A DNA stretch of 64,000 nt from Leptospira sp. WS60.C2 (GCF_040833955.1 NZ_CP162133.1:3045501-3109500); one strand, 5' to 3'. Positions 27,843 through 36,921 are shown, counted from the first letter of the stretch. Translations and numbers: made by a program. Notes: generated by a model not told the origin, from the sequence alone.

Positions 27843-28460
27843 ATGAACAAACGGGACACCCAAAAGCAAAAAACCCACTCCAAACTCTTAGAAAGTGCCC
27901 TTGGCCTGATGGGCGAAGAGAAGGGACTCGGGGACTTAAGCCTACGAGAGGTCACAGCAAAAGCAGGAATCGTCCCGGCCGCATTTTATCGCCATTTTAA
28001 GTCTATGGAAGAATTGGGACTCCATTTGGTGGAAGAATGTGGCTACCGCATCCAAACCATCGTCGGAGATGCACGTAACAAAGGTGCCTACCGCTCCGCC
28101 TTACAACTTACGATCGGATATTTTTTTGATTATGTAACGAACAATCGCTCCCTCTTTCGTTTCATTGCGAGAGAGAGGACTGGTGGAAATCGAAAAATCC
28201 GTGAGAGCATTCGAGATGCCATGCACATGATTGCACTTGAACTTGCAAAAGATATGCGAATGCCAAAATCAATTTCCATTCAAGATACCTTATTTGCGTC
28301 CGAACTCATTGTCAGTATTTGTTTTCAAATGGCTTCTGATTATTTAGATTTAGATACGGAAGCCCATTTTGAGATGCGGAAAATCAAAGTGAAAACGATC
28401 AAACAAGTTCGTTTGGTTTTTATTGGTACGATCCGTGGCAGAAAACACCGACATAGGTAA
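27843..28460 (+). CDS. desT: TetR-family unsaturated fatty acid regulator (DesT/FabR-like)
   Basis: This 205-aa TetR regulator has an N-terminal helix-turn-helix, LSLREVTAKAGIVPAAFYRHF (about residues 38-58), very close to that of FabR/DesT ([21 protein letters not shown]-type), followed by EELGLHLVEE. FabR and DesT sense the unsaturated/saturated acyl-CoA balance. ATG at 27843 aligns with the FabR start; a GTG at 27810 lies within operator 2 and is unlikely to be used. It is divergent from desCB, which it should repress or activate depending on acyl-CoA type. Confidence 0.8.
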   Translation: MNKRDTQKQKTHSKLLESALGLMGEEKGLGDLSLREVTAKAGIVPAAFYRHFKSMEELGLHLVEECGYRIQTIVGDARNKGAYRSALQLTIGYFFDYVTNNRSLFRFIARERTGGNRKIRESIRDAMHMIALELAKDMRMPKSISIQDTLFASELIVSICFQMASDYLDLDTEAHFEMRKIKVKTIKQVRLVFIGTIRGRKHRHR

Positions 28461-28524
28461 AAAACAAACTGATCCTTAACGAACCTTATTTTCTCAAAAC
28501 AGATTTTGGATTCTTATTTTGGTG

Positions 28525-30318
28525 TTAAAGAGGGAAAGAAATGATGATATTGAGTCCTTCTCCTTTTTTGGAAACCGAAGAGAAGACTCCTTTGAGTTGT
28601 GATGTCAAACTTCGAATGAGTTCATAACCAAAATGATTTCCCTTCTCAATGTTGACCGATTCTGGTAGTCCAACACCATCATCACCAACCGTTAACATCA
28701 CACTGTCGTTTGACTTGGCTAAGTTGATGCGTATCACTCCACCAGATTCATTGGGATAGGCATACTTTAATGCATTAGTGAGCAATTCATTTAAAATCAA
28801 CCCCAAAGGCAAGGTTCTTTTGAGATCCAAACGGATGTTCTCTAACTGAACATCAAAACGAATTTTACTTGGATTCAATACAAAAATATCGTGTAAGCTA
28901 TAAACTAGATCTTCGATATATTTTTGAAGGTCCACAGATTCCAAATCTTCTGATTGGTATAAGTTTTCATAAACCTTCGACATAGACATGATCCGAGATT
29001 GTGCATTTAAAAATGATTTTTTTGCTATTTCGTTTTCAACTTTGAAAGACTCTAGGTTCAGTAAACCTGAGATGATGGCCAAAGTATTTTTCACTCGGTG
29101 TTGCAACTCTTTGAGTAAAACATCTTTCTCTTCGAGAGATTTTGCTAGTCGACTTTCGATATCCAATATTTTTGTTACATCTAAATTAAACCAAAGTACA
29201 AATCGTTCCCCAAGAATTTCAATCGCTTGGCTAAATACCAACACTTCGTAGTGGCTTCCATCTGGATGTTGAACAGACATCCTTTCTCCAGACAACCTTC
29301 CATTTTCAAGATAGATTTTGTTCAGATTCTGAATTTGTTCTGGGTCACTCCACGATTGAAAGTCTTCTGTTTTTTTACCGATGACTTTCTCTTTTTCAAA
29401 ACGAAAGATCTTTTCCATGGCTGGATTGATATCCAAGTAAGTATCATCCTTAATCGTAGAAATTGCCATGGCAATGGGACTCAGCTCAAACACTTTTGCA
29501 TACAAACTTGCGGCGTCTTTTGGTGGAACCAAAACTGGAGATTCTGGATTCTCACGAAACACAATGACAATTCCATTTAACTTCCGATTCGTATCTAAGA
29601 TTGGCGAAATCGTCTCTGTTACGTTTGTTTCCTGCCCTTTGCTCGAAATAACGATTAAATCATTTCTTCTTTTGGATTGTTCCAACGATTTATCTTTATA
29701 AAGAGATGAGTAATTGATTCTAGTTCGCGAATCTGATTGTACTACATATAAAAAAGATGATATATCCTGGTTCATTAAATCTTTTTTAGGATAACCTAAC
29801 AAATCCAAAGCATTTTGGTTAATGTCTCGAATTTGACCTTCTGAAGTTAACACGATGACAGCATCACCCATAGCTTCGAAGGTAACACGAAGTTCTTTTT
29901 CCCGAACGGCAAGGCTTTGTTCCGATTGGTAAAGTTTGAGTGCGGATTTGATCATACACTCCACAACATCTGGACTAGAGATTTTAGGAATGAATCCGTA
30001 GTGTTTTATATCGGCAACACGATTGAGTGTTTTTTGATCAGAATAACCGCTAAAAAATAGAATGGGAAGATCTCTGATTTCTAAAATTTTTTTTGCTAAT
30101 TGGACACCATCTAACTCATCGGAGAGATTGATATCCATAAGAATGAGATCGACAAGTTCTTCAGAACTCATCCACTGAATCGCCTCTTCTGAGTTAGAAA
30201 CATGCGAAACTGAGTATCCCCTTAACTTCAGAAACTCTGCTTGTGAAACCGCAAGAATTGCTTCATCCTCCACGAGAAGGATATGATCTAGACTATGTTT
30301 TATTTCTGTAATAGGCAT
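28525..30318 (-). CDS. Response regulator-PAS-PAS-HWE/HisKA_2 hybrid sensor kinase
   Basis: This soluble 597-aa protein has an N-terminal receiver (HILLVEDE; LILMDINL with the phospho-acceptor Asp near residue 61; ILFFSGYSD), then two PAS domains (about 145-265 and 275-395), and a C-terminal histidine kinase. The kinase has the LKELQHRVKNTLAIISGLL box typical of the HisKA_2/HWE type and an ATPase with LILNELLTNALKYAYP and VGDDGVGLPE. There is no transmembrane segment. It probably receives a signal through its receiver and PAS domains; no partner response regulator is adjacent. Confidence 0.88.
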   Translation of the reverse strand: MPITEIKHSLDHILLVEDEAILAVSQAEFLKLRGYSVSHVSNSEEAIQWMSSEELVDLILMDINLSDELDGVQLAKKILEIRDLPILFFSGYSDQKTLNRVADIKHYGFIPKISSPDVVECMIKSALKLYQSEQSLAVREKELRVTFEAMGDAVIVLTSEGQIRDINQNALDLLGYPKKDLMNQDISSFLYVVQSDSRTRINYSSLYKDKSLEQSKRRNDLIVISSKGQETNVTETISPILDTNRKLNGIVIVFRENPESPVLVPPKDAASLYAKVFELSPIAMAISTIKDDTYLDINPAMEKIFRFEKEKVIGKKTEDFQSWSDPEQIQNLNKIYLENGRLSGERMSVQHPDGSHYEVLVFSQAIEILGERFVLWFNLDVTKILDIESRLAKSLEEKDVLLKELQHRVKNTLAIISGLLNLESFKVENEIAKKSFLNAQSRIMSMSKVYENLYQSEDLESVDLQKYIEDLVYSLHDIFVLNPSKIRFDVQLENIRLDLKRTLPLGLILNELLTNALKYAYPNESGGVIRINLAKSNDSVMLTVGDDGVGLPESVNIEKGNHFGYELIRSLTSQLKGVFSSVSKKGEGLNIIISFPL

Positions 30319-30551
30319 ACAAACAATGGGTTTCTACCTTAGATTCAATTTAGGCAGAAGAATTGCAATCGATTATAGCCAAAATTTTTTCCTGAAAAAA
30401 ACTTAGGGTATGCAATAAATTCAAAATCATATTTTGAAAACTCGAATCCATAAGACCTTCATTTATTTTGTTAGGTGAACGCAATTCGGTTGCAATTTTA
30501 CACAAACAATCGTTTGTTTGTAAAAACGAACAAAGCGAAACGAGGTTTCAA

Positions 30552-30935
30552 TTGAAAATTCATTTATTTTTTCTGACCATTTTCCTGTTTTTCATTCAAT
30601 GTACGGGTTTTAATATGCTTTACGATACGTCCGCCAACGGAAACACCAATCCAAGCCGAGAATATGCGACTCTAGCTCCTCTATTTAAAGGTGGTTTTTT
30701 TTATCATCGAAATACAACACCAGGACCAATTGGAATTGGCGCTGAACCAAAGTCAGAAGGAAAGGCATGCAGCCATTCTTATATTGGTATGTTCTCTTTT
30801 GGAAATTCTCGCATCGAAACTGCTAAAAAGAACGGAAACATTCAAAAAGTGGCGTTTGTCGATTACGAAAATACAGGCATATTAGCCGGCTTCATCTACC
30901 ATCAATTCTGCACCATCGTGAAAGGTTCCAACTAA
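30552..30935 (+). CDS. TRL-like lipoprotein (copy 1 of 3)
   Basis: This lipoprotein of about 127 aa has lipobox FIQC. TRL-family features are GKACSHSYIGMFSFGNS, AKKNGNIQKVAFVDYEN and a C-terminal YHQFCTIVKG. TTG at 30552 follows GAGG and gives a compact lipoprotein signal; a longer frame from 30468 adds residues without a signal. Function of TRL-like proteins is unknown. It begins a tight run of four genes: its stop overlaps the next ATG by one base (TAATG). Confidence 0.75.
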   Translation: MKIHLFFLTIFLFFIQCTGFNMLYDTSANGNTNPSREYATLAPLFKGGFFYHRNTTPGPIGIGAEPKSEGKACSHSYIGMFSFGNSRIETAKKNGNIQKVAFVDYENTGILAGFIYHQFCTIVKGSN

Positions 30936-31270
30936 TGAAAGCATTCAAAAGACAGAATATTCTTTTTTACATAACAATTGTTTTATCATTTTTTCTAATG
31001 AGTGGCTGTGCTGTAGGACCAACTCATGGATATATCATCACCGAAACACAATTTCCTGGTACATTTAATCCAGAAAATAATGTGAAGGCAGACAAGGAAG
31101 CCAAGGGATGCCAATACACGGTGTTATACTTGGTTACTTATGGTGATGCAGGTGCGGGAAGCATCGCAAACAAAAACGGAATCAATAAAATCGCAACGAT
31201 TGATCACTCTTCGTTTAGTTTGTTTAGCGGTTTAGTTCGAAATTATTGTACATTTGTTGTAGGCGAATAA
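30935..31270 (+). CDS. TRL-like lipoprotein (copy 2 of 3)
   Basis: This 111-aa protein has a lipoprotein signal with lipobox MSGC and the TRL signature region AKGCQYTVLYLVTYGDAG, followed by NKNGINKIATIDHSS and VRNYCTFVVG. It shares the pattern of paired Cys (one before the GxxG segment, one near the C-terminus) with its two neighbours but differs strongly elsewhere, so the duplication is old. It overlaps copy 1 by one base and is one base from copy 3. Confidence 0.75.
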   Translation: MKAFKRQNILFYITIVLSFFLMSGCAVGPTHGYIITETQFPGTFNPENNVKADKEAKGCQYTVLYLVTYGDAGAGSIANKNGINKIATIDHSSFSLFSGLVRNYCTFVVGE

Positions 31271-31271
31271 G

Positions 31272-31610
31272 ATGAAATTAATTAAAATATTTACTTTTGT
31301 ATTTTTTCTTTCCATTTTTACCAATTGTCAATCAGGGCCATTCCCTGCATTTTTATACCAATATTCCACTCAACATACGACTGGAGATAGCACTGGTAAC
31401 AATCTAACTTCCGCAAAGATTGTAAAATTCGGAAAATCATGTTCCATGTCGGGTTATATCATCAATGTTTTCTTCTATGGAGCAGGAAATTCTATTGAGG
31501 AAGCAGCACGCAATGGAAAGATTCAAAAAGTTGCTGTAGTGGATAGAGAATCACTTTCCATTCTAGGATTTTTATTCTACAGAGAATGTATTATCGCTTG
31601 GGGTGAATAA
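31272..31610 (+). CDS. TRL-like lipoprotein (copy 3 of 3)
   Basis: This 112-aa protein has lipobox FTNC, TRL-type GKSCSMSGYIINVFFYGAGN, AARNGKIQKVAVVDRES and the terminal YRECIIAWG. It is the third of three consecutive paralogues. Its end overlaps the start of the following predicted outer-membrane protein gene, which implies a shared transcript and possibly a shared assembly at the outer membrane. No phenotype for this family is known to me. Confidence 0.75.
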   Translation: MKLIKIFTFVFFLSIFTNCQSGPFPAFLYQYSTQHTTGDSTGNNLTSAKIVKFGKSCSMSGYIINVFFYGAGNSIEEAARNGKIQKVAVVDRESLSILGFLFYRECIIAWGE

Positions 31611-32586
31611 ATTGAACGCATCACAAGCGAGACTAATTTTCCTGGTTGGAATGTTGGTTCTTTTGAATCACCCGTTCCAAGAATTAATGGCAAGGGAAAC
31701 CGACAACATCCACGAAAAACCAGAGTTAATCGACCCAGACAATCATCGTTTGTATTTTCGATTTGTGTCAGGAGTGGCACGTGGTCAAATTCCTGAAAAA
31801 AGAATGGAGACGACTGATAGTTTGCTTTTAGCACAGAATCGAATCTACCAGCTAACACCATTGACTTCTGGAGATTTGGATCTTGGACAGTATGAGATAG
31901 AATATCGTTTCAAAGATCGGTTTAGAATCTTTGCAGAAAACAGAACTGTCAAAGAAGGCGGTGATTTTGCTGAACTCTTAAAGTTTAGAGAATACCAAAA
32001 ACGAGCAGGTTTTGGATACTTTCATCCAATCCAAAAATTTCTAAGTTTAGGAATCTCCCTCCGCGATGCGAATATCAAACAAGATTTCAAATCCGAATAT
32101 GGAAATTTTTATTCAGCGGATAATAGTCTTCTCATTACCTTTCCAACAATCGAATCACAGTTACGCACAAAAGGTTGGGTTCCAGGAATTCACATGGAAA
32201 TCAAACCATCCCGTTGGTTTGAAATTCATTTGAGTCGTTTGTATTATAATATGGGAGGAGATGTAAGTCGAACTGCGTTGAATTTAATTCCGTCCAGTCA
32301 GGCATTATTCTATGCTCCGTTTTATATCCAAAGTGATTTTTTATACAATGGTGTACAGGATCAATTCGATGTTGTGTTTCGTTATTCAAGCTGGTTTGCT
32401 ACTAAGTGGGGTTATACGAGAGACAGGATGAATATCAAATTCAACCAATACTATTTTTCTTCTCTCGATAACCAAACAACTTTACTTATGTCTGCATTAG
32501 GTCGAAGAACAAGCACCAAACTAGACTTTGATTCCCTCAATCTCACAATCGAGTTTTCAAAAAGTTTTGGACAGGATGCATTTTAG
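31603..32586 (+). CDS. Predicted outer-membrane beta-barrel protein in the TRL operon
   Basis: This 327-aa protein has an N-terminal hydrophobic signal-like segment (ARLIFLVGMLVLLN) and then many alternating, aromatic-rich strands (for example GQYEIEYRFKDRFRIFAENR and FDVVFRYSSWFATKW). It ends in Phe, as many outer-membrane barrels do. The start is a GTG at 31603 overlapping the preceding stop, or a TTG at 31612. Placed last behind three TRL lipoproteins, it may anchor them at the outer membrane. This is inference; no family was recognised. Confidence 0.55.
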   Translation: MNKLNASQARLIFLVGMLVLLNHPFQELMARETDNIHEKPELIDPDNHRLYFRFVSGVARGQIPEKRMETTDSLLLAQNRIYQLTPLTSGDLDLGQYEIEYRFKDRFRIFAENRTVKEGGDFAELLKFREYQKRAGFGYFHPIQKFLSLGISLRDANIKQDFKSEYGNFYSADNSLLITFPTIESQLRTKGWVPGIHMEIKPSRWFEIHLSRLYYNMGGDVSRTALNLIPSSQALFYAPFYIQSDFLYNGVQDQFDVVFRYSSWFATKWGYTRDRMNIKFNQYYFSSLDNQTTLLMSALGRRTSTKLDFDSLNLTIEFSKSFGQDAF

Positions 32587-32643
32587 TTCAAAAGAGAAAC
32601 CAAAACCAATGGATAGTTTCGTCGAAGGAAAAGGCAAAACTAT

Positions 32644-33072
32644 CTAGTCTGGTTCAAAAAATGCTAAATTCTCCGGGCCTTCGTGGATCACAATTCTACG
32701 AATTTTGCCTGGTGAGGCTTTGACTTCTTCTTTTAGACCACTATAGAACCATCTGGCAACATTTTCAGAGGTAGGATTGATTCCTTTGAAGTCTGGATGG
32801 TCATTGATCAGAATGTGGTCAATAGAGTGAACTAACTCCATCAATTTGTTCCTAGCTGTCAAAAAGTCATAGGAGATTCCATCGGGACGGATGTTCGTGT
32901 CTCCCTCCAAAAATACCTCTACCTTCCAGGAATGGCCGTGGATCGGCTCATCAGAGCCATCTGCAAAGTATTGGTAAAGGAAATGGGCAGACTCAAAACG
33001 GCCCTCGATTCTCACATAAAATTTCCCGTTTTCTTGGGTAAACATTCCATTGACGAATAGAGCATCGTCCAA
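32644..33072 (-). CDS. 6-pyruvoyltetrahydropterin synthase family, PTPS-III-like (folate type)
   Basis: This 142-aa T-fold protein has zinc ligands in FESAHFL and HGHSWKVEV. In QueD/PTPS-I/II the catalytic Cys lies in CxxxHGH; here the sequence reads DEPIHGH, with no Cys but Glu at the ExxHGH position. That motif is, as I recall, the mark of PTPS-III, which makes 6-hydroxymethyl-dihydropterin and substitutes for dihydroneopterin aldolase (FolB) in folate synthesis. Further active residues DHILIND and the C-terminal EGPENLAFF fit the fold. Simple annotation as QueD would miss this. Confidence 0.65.
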   Translation of the reverse strand: MDDALFVNGMFTQENGKFYVRIEGRFESAHFLYQYFADGSDEPIHGHSWKVEVFLEGDTNIRPDGISYDFLTARNKLMELVHSIDHILINDHPDFKGINPTSENVARWFYSGLKEEVKASPGKIRRIVIHEGPENLAFFEPD

Positions 33073-33109
33073 TATTTGTATAGTAATTTCCTCTCGAGGG
33101 CTCTAGAAG

Positions 33110-33331
33110 ATGACTGAATCAACAAAACCACGCTTTTTTAAAGAAATGACCGTAGGCGAAGCGATTGCCATCCATCCGGAAGCGGGGCTTGTTTTCTCAA
33201 GTTACCACTTAGGTGGATGTTCCCATTGTTCCATCAATGAAGTAGAAACCATTGAACAAGTTTGTATGGGTTACGGAGTCGAAGTGGATACACTCATTGA
33301 CTCTCTGAACAACCTCTTTGCTGAAGAGTAA
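33110..33331 (+). CDS. DUF1858-family small protein
   Basis: This 73-aa protein matches DUF1858: MTVGEAIAIHPEAGLVFSSYHLGGCSHC, with a CxxC (GGCSHCS) expected to be redox-active or to bind metal, followed by a helix. DUF1858 domains often occur next to or fused with metal-sulfur and nitrogen oxide-related proteins. No partner is adjacent here. It is divergent from the PTPS-like gene, 37 bases between starts, and is followed by an intrinsic terminator. Confidence 0.8.
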   Translation: MTESTKPRFFKEMTVGEAIAIHPEAGLVFSSYHLGGCSHCSINEVETIEQVCMGYGVEVDTLIDSLNNLFAEE

Positions 33332-33345
33332 AATAATGATAAAAG

Positions 33346-33375
33346 AGGGGCTTTTGATCAAGAGCCCCTTATTTT
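33346..33375 (+). terminator. Intrinsic terminator after the DUF1858 gene
   Basis: AGGGGCTTTT and AAGAGCCCCT form a 10-bp stem with one G-T wobble around a GATC loop, followed by TATTTT. It lies 15 bases past the DUF1858 stop. Confidence 0.85.
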
Positions 33376-33471
33376 GCATCACATTGTAGGAATCGAGAAG
33401 CGTAGATCTTCTGTTTTTGCTACTACATCCTTCTCCTTTGAAAATATTCCTGAATTAGATATAGATAGCGT

Positions 33472-33882
33472 TTGGACCACTTAACGTATAACATCCCTGG
33501 TCTCTTATTTCCTGCGATCTCTCTACTCATGCTCGGTTTTACCAATCGATTCTTCGGATTGGCGAGTTTGTCGAGACAACTTTTGGCTGAGTATGAAAAT
33601 ACAAAATCCGAAGTTTTAGCAAAACAGATCCACAACCTACGATTTCGAATCTCGCTTATTTTATACTCACAAAGTGCAGGCATCCTGAGTTTGATCTTGT
33701 GCACTTGTTCCATTGGAATGATTCCTTTTTATAACTTAGTTGCTTGGATCTTATTCGCTTTCTCTTTATTTTTTATGGTTGTATCGCTTGTGCTCGCTCT
33801 CGTCGAGATTCATCTTTCAGTGACCGCTCTCGACATCGAAAGAAAGTCAATCTTAGAACCAGATCATTCCCTTAAATCGTAA
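33472..33882 (+). CDS. DUF2721 family membrane protein
   Basis: This 136-aa protein has an N-terminal hydrophobic segment and two later membrane helices (about 60-80 and 86-112). The conserved IPGLLFPAISLLMLGFTNRF near the N-terminus and the ASLSRQLL motif are typical of DUF2721. Function unknown. The start is a TTG without a clear ribosome-binding site. It is convergent with the following MDR gene and overlaps it by 11 bases. Confidence 0.75.
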   Translation: MDHLTYNIPGLLFPAISLLMLGFTNRFFGLASLSRQLLAEYENTKSEVLAKQIHNLRFRISLILYSQSAGILSLILCTCSIGMIPFYNLVAWILFAFSLFFMVVSLVLALVEIHLSVTALDIERKSILEPDHSLKS

Positions 33883-34882
33883 TGACAATTTTTCCAAAGT
33901 GAGCGCCCGATCGAAGGTATTGGATTGCTTCCACAACATACGAAAGAGGGAAAACTTTATCGACAACGGGTCTGAGACCAGACTGTTCAATCGCTCTGTT
34001 CATTTCTATAAATGCGTTTCTTCCACCCACAACCAATCCTTGGATTTTTAAATTGTTCATCACTGCAGGTAAAAGATTTAATTCTCCAGATCTACCCGCC
34101 AAAATTCCAATCAAATGAATGACACCAAACGGACGACAGGCGGAAATTGACTGTTCTAAGGTTCCAGCACCACCGACTTCAATGATATGATCTGCACCGA
34201 CTTTATTGGTGATACGCCTTACTTCTTTTCCCCAATCTTTCATTTCTTTATAATTGATTAAAAAATCGGCTCCTAAGTCCTTTCCTCTTTGCAATTTTTC
34301 TTCACTCGAGGAAGTAAGGATCACTTTGGCACCCATCATTTTTGCAAACTGCAAAGCAAAAATGGAAACACCACCTGTTCCCTGTACCACGACAAACTCA
34401 CCAGGTTTCAATTGACTGTATTCAAACAACCCAGACCATGCAGTGAGTGCGGCACAAGGTAAGGTGGCCGCTTCCTCATAACTCAGATGGGACGGCATCT
34501 TCACAAGTCCCGTCTCAGGAACAATCGCCAATTCCCGAAGTGTTCCAGGCAAAGGTCCTCCTATCGTGTGGCGGATTTCTGCATGAGTCCCTTCTTTGGC
34601 GATCCATTTGGGTGCGAACGTAAGAAGGACTTTATCGCCAACATTCCATTCTGTAACACTTGATCCAGTTTGAATCACTTGTCCTGCACCATCACTACAA
34701 GGAACAAGTGGCAAAGGAAATTTAGGATTGTATTTCCCTTCCACAACGAGCGAATCACGGTAGTTTAACGAAGCCGCATACAATCGAACCAAAACATCGT
34801 TCGGTCCAAGATCTTTTGGATCTTCTACCTCAATTACTTTTAAATTTTCTAGTCCAAATTGTTTTATCTCTGCTTGTCTCAT
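33872..34882 (-). CDS. Zinc-independent MDR-family (quinone-type) oxidoreductase
   Basis: This 336-aa medium-chain dehydrogenase/reductase has an N-terminal GroES-like fold (LYAASLNYRDSLVVEG) and a Rossmann domain with GTGGVSIFALQFAKMMGAKVIL. The catalytic zinc Cys/His set is missing, as in quinone oxidoreductase-type members. It reduces an alkene or carbonyl using NADPH; the substrate is unknown. It is separate from the VOC and Ccr genes downstream on the same strand. Confidence 0.85.
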   Translation of the reverse strand: MRQAEIKQFGLENLKVIEVEDPKDLGPNDVLVRLYAASLNYRDSLVVEGKYNPKFPLPLVPCSDGAGQVIQTGSSVTEWNVGDKVLLTFAPKWIAKEGTHAEIRHTIGGPLPGTLRELAIVPETGLVKMPSHLSYEEAATLPCAALTAWSGLFEYSQLKPGEFVVVQGTGGVSIFALQFAKMMGAKVILTSSSEEKLQRGKDLGADFLINYKEMKDWGKEVRRITNKVGADHIIEVGGAGTLEQSISACRPFGVIHLIGILAGRSGELNLLPAVMNNLKIQGLVVGGRNAFIEMNRAIEQSGLRPVVDKVFPLSYVVEAIQYLRSGAHFGKIVITI

Positions 34883-35007
34883 AAACTTGTAATTCTTTCT
34901 CCTGACTTAATATTAAAACTCAATTCATTTATATATTACTTTCGATTCAGTAAACTTTCTCATCGATCAAAAGATTCAAATGATTCCTACTAACAAATAT
35001 TATTGAT

Positions 35008-35436
35008 TTAATTTAATTTAATTTCACCCTTTTCATTGAGTGGGAAAAATGGATTGTATGTGACTTCAAAAATATGCCCATCTAAATCTTTAAAGTAAGA
35101 ACTATACCCACCCCAAAACACTTTCTGTGGTTCTTTGAGAATGACAGCACCTAACTTTCGTACACTTTCTATGATACGATCTACTTCTGCTTCGCCTTCT
35201 ACATTTTGTGCCAATGTAATCCCAGAATACTCTTGCCTTTTTTGAAAAGGAATTCCAATGTCATTTGCCAAATCTTTTTCCCCAAACAAACCGAGTACCA
35301 AGGCTCCAATTTGAAAGAATGCAACACTTTCATTACTCTCTTTGGATTTTTTCCAACCAAGGCCTGTTTCATAAAAATGAACTGCTCTGTTTAAGTCAGA
35401 AACGGCAAGTGTGATGAGATTGATTCGTGGATACAT
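35008..35436 (-). CDS. VOC (glyoxalase/bleomycin resistance-like) family protein
   Basis: This 142-aa protein has a VOC fold: AVSDLNRAVHFYETGLGWK at about 13-31, GFKD/GDIG-like loop region and the C-terminal YFKDLDGHIFEVTYNPFFP. Typical metal ligands are a Glu near the C-terminus and a His/Asp in DLDGHIFEV. Such proteins include glyoxalases, isomerases and resistance proteins, so the activity cannot be assigned. It lies alone, with 177 bases to the next gene upstream. Confidence 0.8.
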   Translation of the reverse strand: MYPRINLITLAVSDLNRAVHFYETGLGWKKSKESNESVAFFQIGALVLGLFGEKDLANDIGIPFQKRQEYSGITLAQNVEGEAEVDRIIESVRKLGAVILKEPQKVFWGGYSSYFKDLDGHIFEVTYNPFFPLNEKGEIKLN

Positions 35437-35613
35437 ATATGCACTTCCTTGCTCAACTATGAACTTTTTCTCTGAAAACTTTTTGGATTTTCGAATTTGG
35501 TTTCACAAAACCAAGATTCTGTGGTAGAAGGAGCCATTGGGTGGCGGGTGGATAACCCCACCCAGTTCGATACGGGCGGGGACATGTACTCTAAATACAC
35601 GCTCAGAAAAAAT

Positions 35614-36861
35614 TTACTTCTTTCCTAATCCTGTCGTTTTTGCACCAACGAGAATTGACATGTTTCCTGCTGGGTGTTTGTTTTCACGCATCAATTGGTG
35701 GCACTCACCCGTTTGATCAAACGTAAACGTTTTTGCCAAAACTGGATCCACTTTTTTGTCGATCACCAATTGGTTTAAGTCGCGACAGTTGTCGTCGTTT
35801 GCGAAGTGAGAACCTTGCAGACGTTTTTGTCTCATCCAAAGATAACGTAAATCACCTGTTGCATTAAAACCTGTAGTTCCGGCACAAATCACAACCATAC
35901 CACCAGTTTCACAAACAAACACAGATGTAGGAAGTGTTGATTCCCCTGGATGTTCAAATACGATTTGAGGATTTTTGCCTTTACCAGCAATGTCCCAAAT
36001 CGCTTTACCAAACTCACGAGCTTGTTTTGTCCATTCAGCAAATGCTTCTGGCTTATTAATGTCGGAAGTGAGCGCTCCCCAGTGTTTGAACTTGTTACGA
36101 TTGATGACACCTGCAGCACCTAAATTTTTACAAAAATCAATTTTATCATCAGAAGAAACAACAGCGATTGGAATTCCCCCAGCTGCTTTTACAATCTGAA
36201 TGGCCATTGCACCGAGTCCACCGGCTCCACCCCAGATCAAAGCCACATCACCAGGTTTTACATCATTTGGTTTCCAATGGTGTAACATTCGATAAGCAGT
36301 TGCAGCAACTAACATATATGCAGATGATTCTTCCCATGTTAGGTGTTGAGGGCGAGGAAGGCATTGGTGGTCTTGCACTTTGCAAAACTGTGCAAAGGAT
36401 CCCCAGTTTGATTCATATCCCCAAATGATTTGCGAAGGTGCAAACATAGGATCTTTTCCAGCAAGAACCCAAGGGTCTTTTGGATCCCACATGGCACAAT
36501 GGACAACAACTTCATCACCCACTTTTACATTTTTTACTTCAGAACCAACTTTGTATACGATCCCTGAAGCATCAGATCCACCAATGTGAAACTTTTCAGG
36601 TTCCCCTTTTTTATTTCGTGCACCAATCACATCAACAGGGTAACCTAAGGCCGCCCAAACGTTGTTATAGTTTACTCCGGCTGCCATTGTGGCCACGAGA
36701 ACTTCATTCGGACCAATCTCTGGAACATCAATCACTTCTGATTGAAACGAAGTTTTTGGTTCACCGTAACGTTCCGGACGAATGACTTGTGCGTGCATTT
36801 TTTTTGGCACAACTCCAATAGGAGGAAGTTCCCCTACAGGTACGATTTCGACGTTGCTCAT
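35614..36861 (-). CDS. ccr: Crotonyl-CoA carboxylase/reductase family enzyme
   Basis: This MDR-family reductase of 415 aa matches Ccr: [14 protein letters not shown] supplies the conserved Asn, GYESNWGSF the conserved Glu loop, [15 protein letters not shown] the NADPH-binding motif and SHFANDDNC the conserved His near the C-terminus. These residues form the CO2-binding pocket in known Ccr enzymes, so reductive carboxylation of crotonyl-CoA to ethylmalonyl-CoA is likely. No ethylmalonyl-CoA mutase or epimerase gene is adjacent. It would support C2 assimilation from fatty-acid breakdown. Confidence 0.85.
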   Translation of the reverse strand: MSNVEIVPVGELPPIGVVPKKMHAQVIRPERYGEPKTSFQSEVIDVPEIGPNEVLVATMAAGVNYNNVWAALGYPVDVIGARNKKGEPEKFHIGGSDASGIVYKVGSEVKNVKVGDEVVVHCAMWDPKDPWVLAGKDPMFAPSQIIWGYESNWGSFAQFCKVQDHQCLPRPQHLTWEESSAYMLVAATAYRMLHHWKPNDVKPGDVALIWGGAGGLGAMAIQIVKAAGGIPIAVVSSDDKIDFCKNLGAAGVINRNKFKHWGALTSDINKPEAFAEWTKQAREFGKAIWDIAGKGKNPQIVFEHPGESTLPTSVFVCETGGMVVICAGTTGFNATGDLRYLWMRQKRLQGSHFANDDNCRDLNQLVIDKKVDPVLAKTFTFDQTGECHQLMRENKHPAGNMSILVGAKTTGLGKK

Positions 36862-36921
36862 AGATTACCTTTTAAGATATTTATTTAGATTCTTAGAATG
36901 TTTGAGGAAAGCCTTGAGGTG

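Noticed and set aside
32644..33072. Plain QueD (queuosine) annotation
   Set aside because: The catalytic Cys of QueD is missing and ExxHGH points to the PTPS-III type; no queuosine genes are near.
35520..35600. Possible riboswitch or terminator with TGGGTGG/CCACCCA arms between the Ccr and VOC genes
   Set aside because: There is a stem of seven pairs but no T-run and no known aptamer motif; support is too weak.
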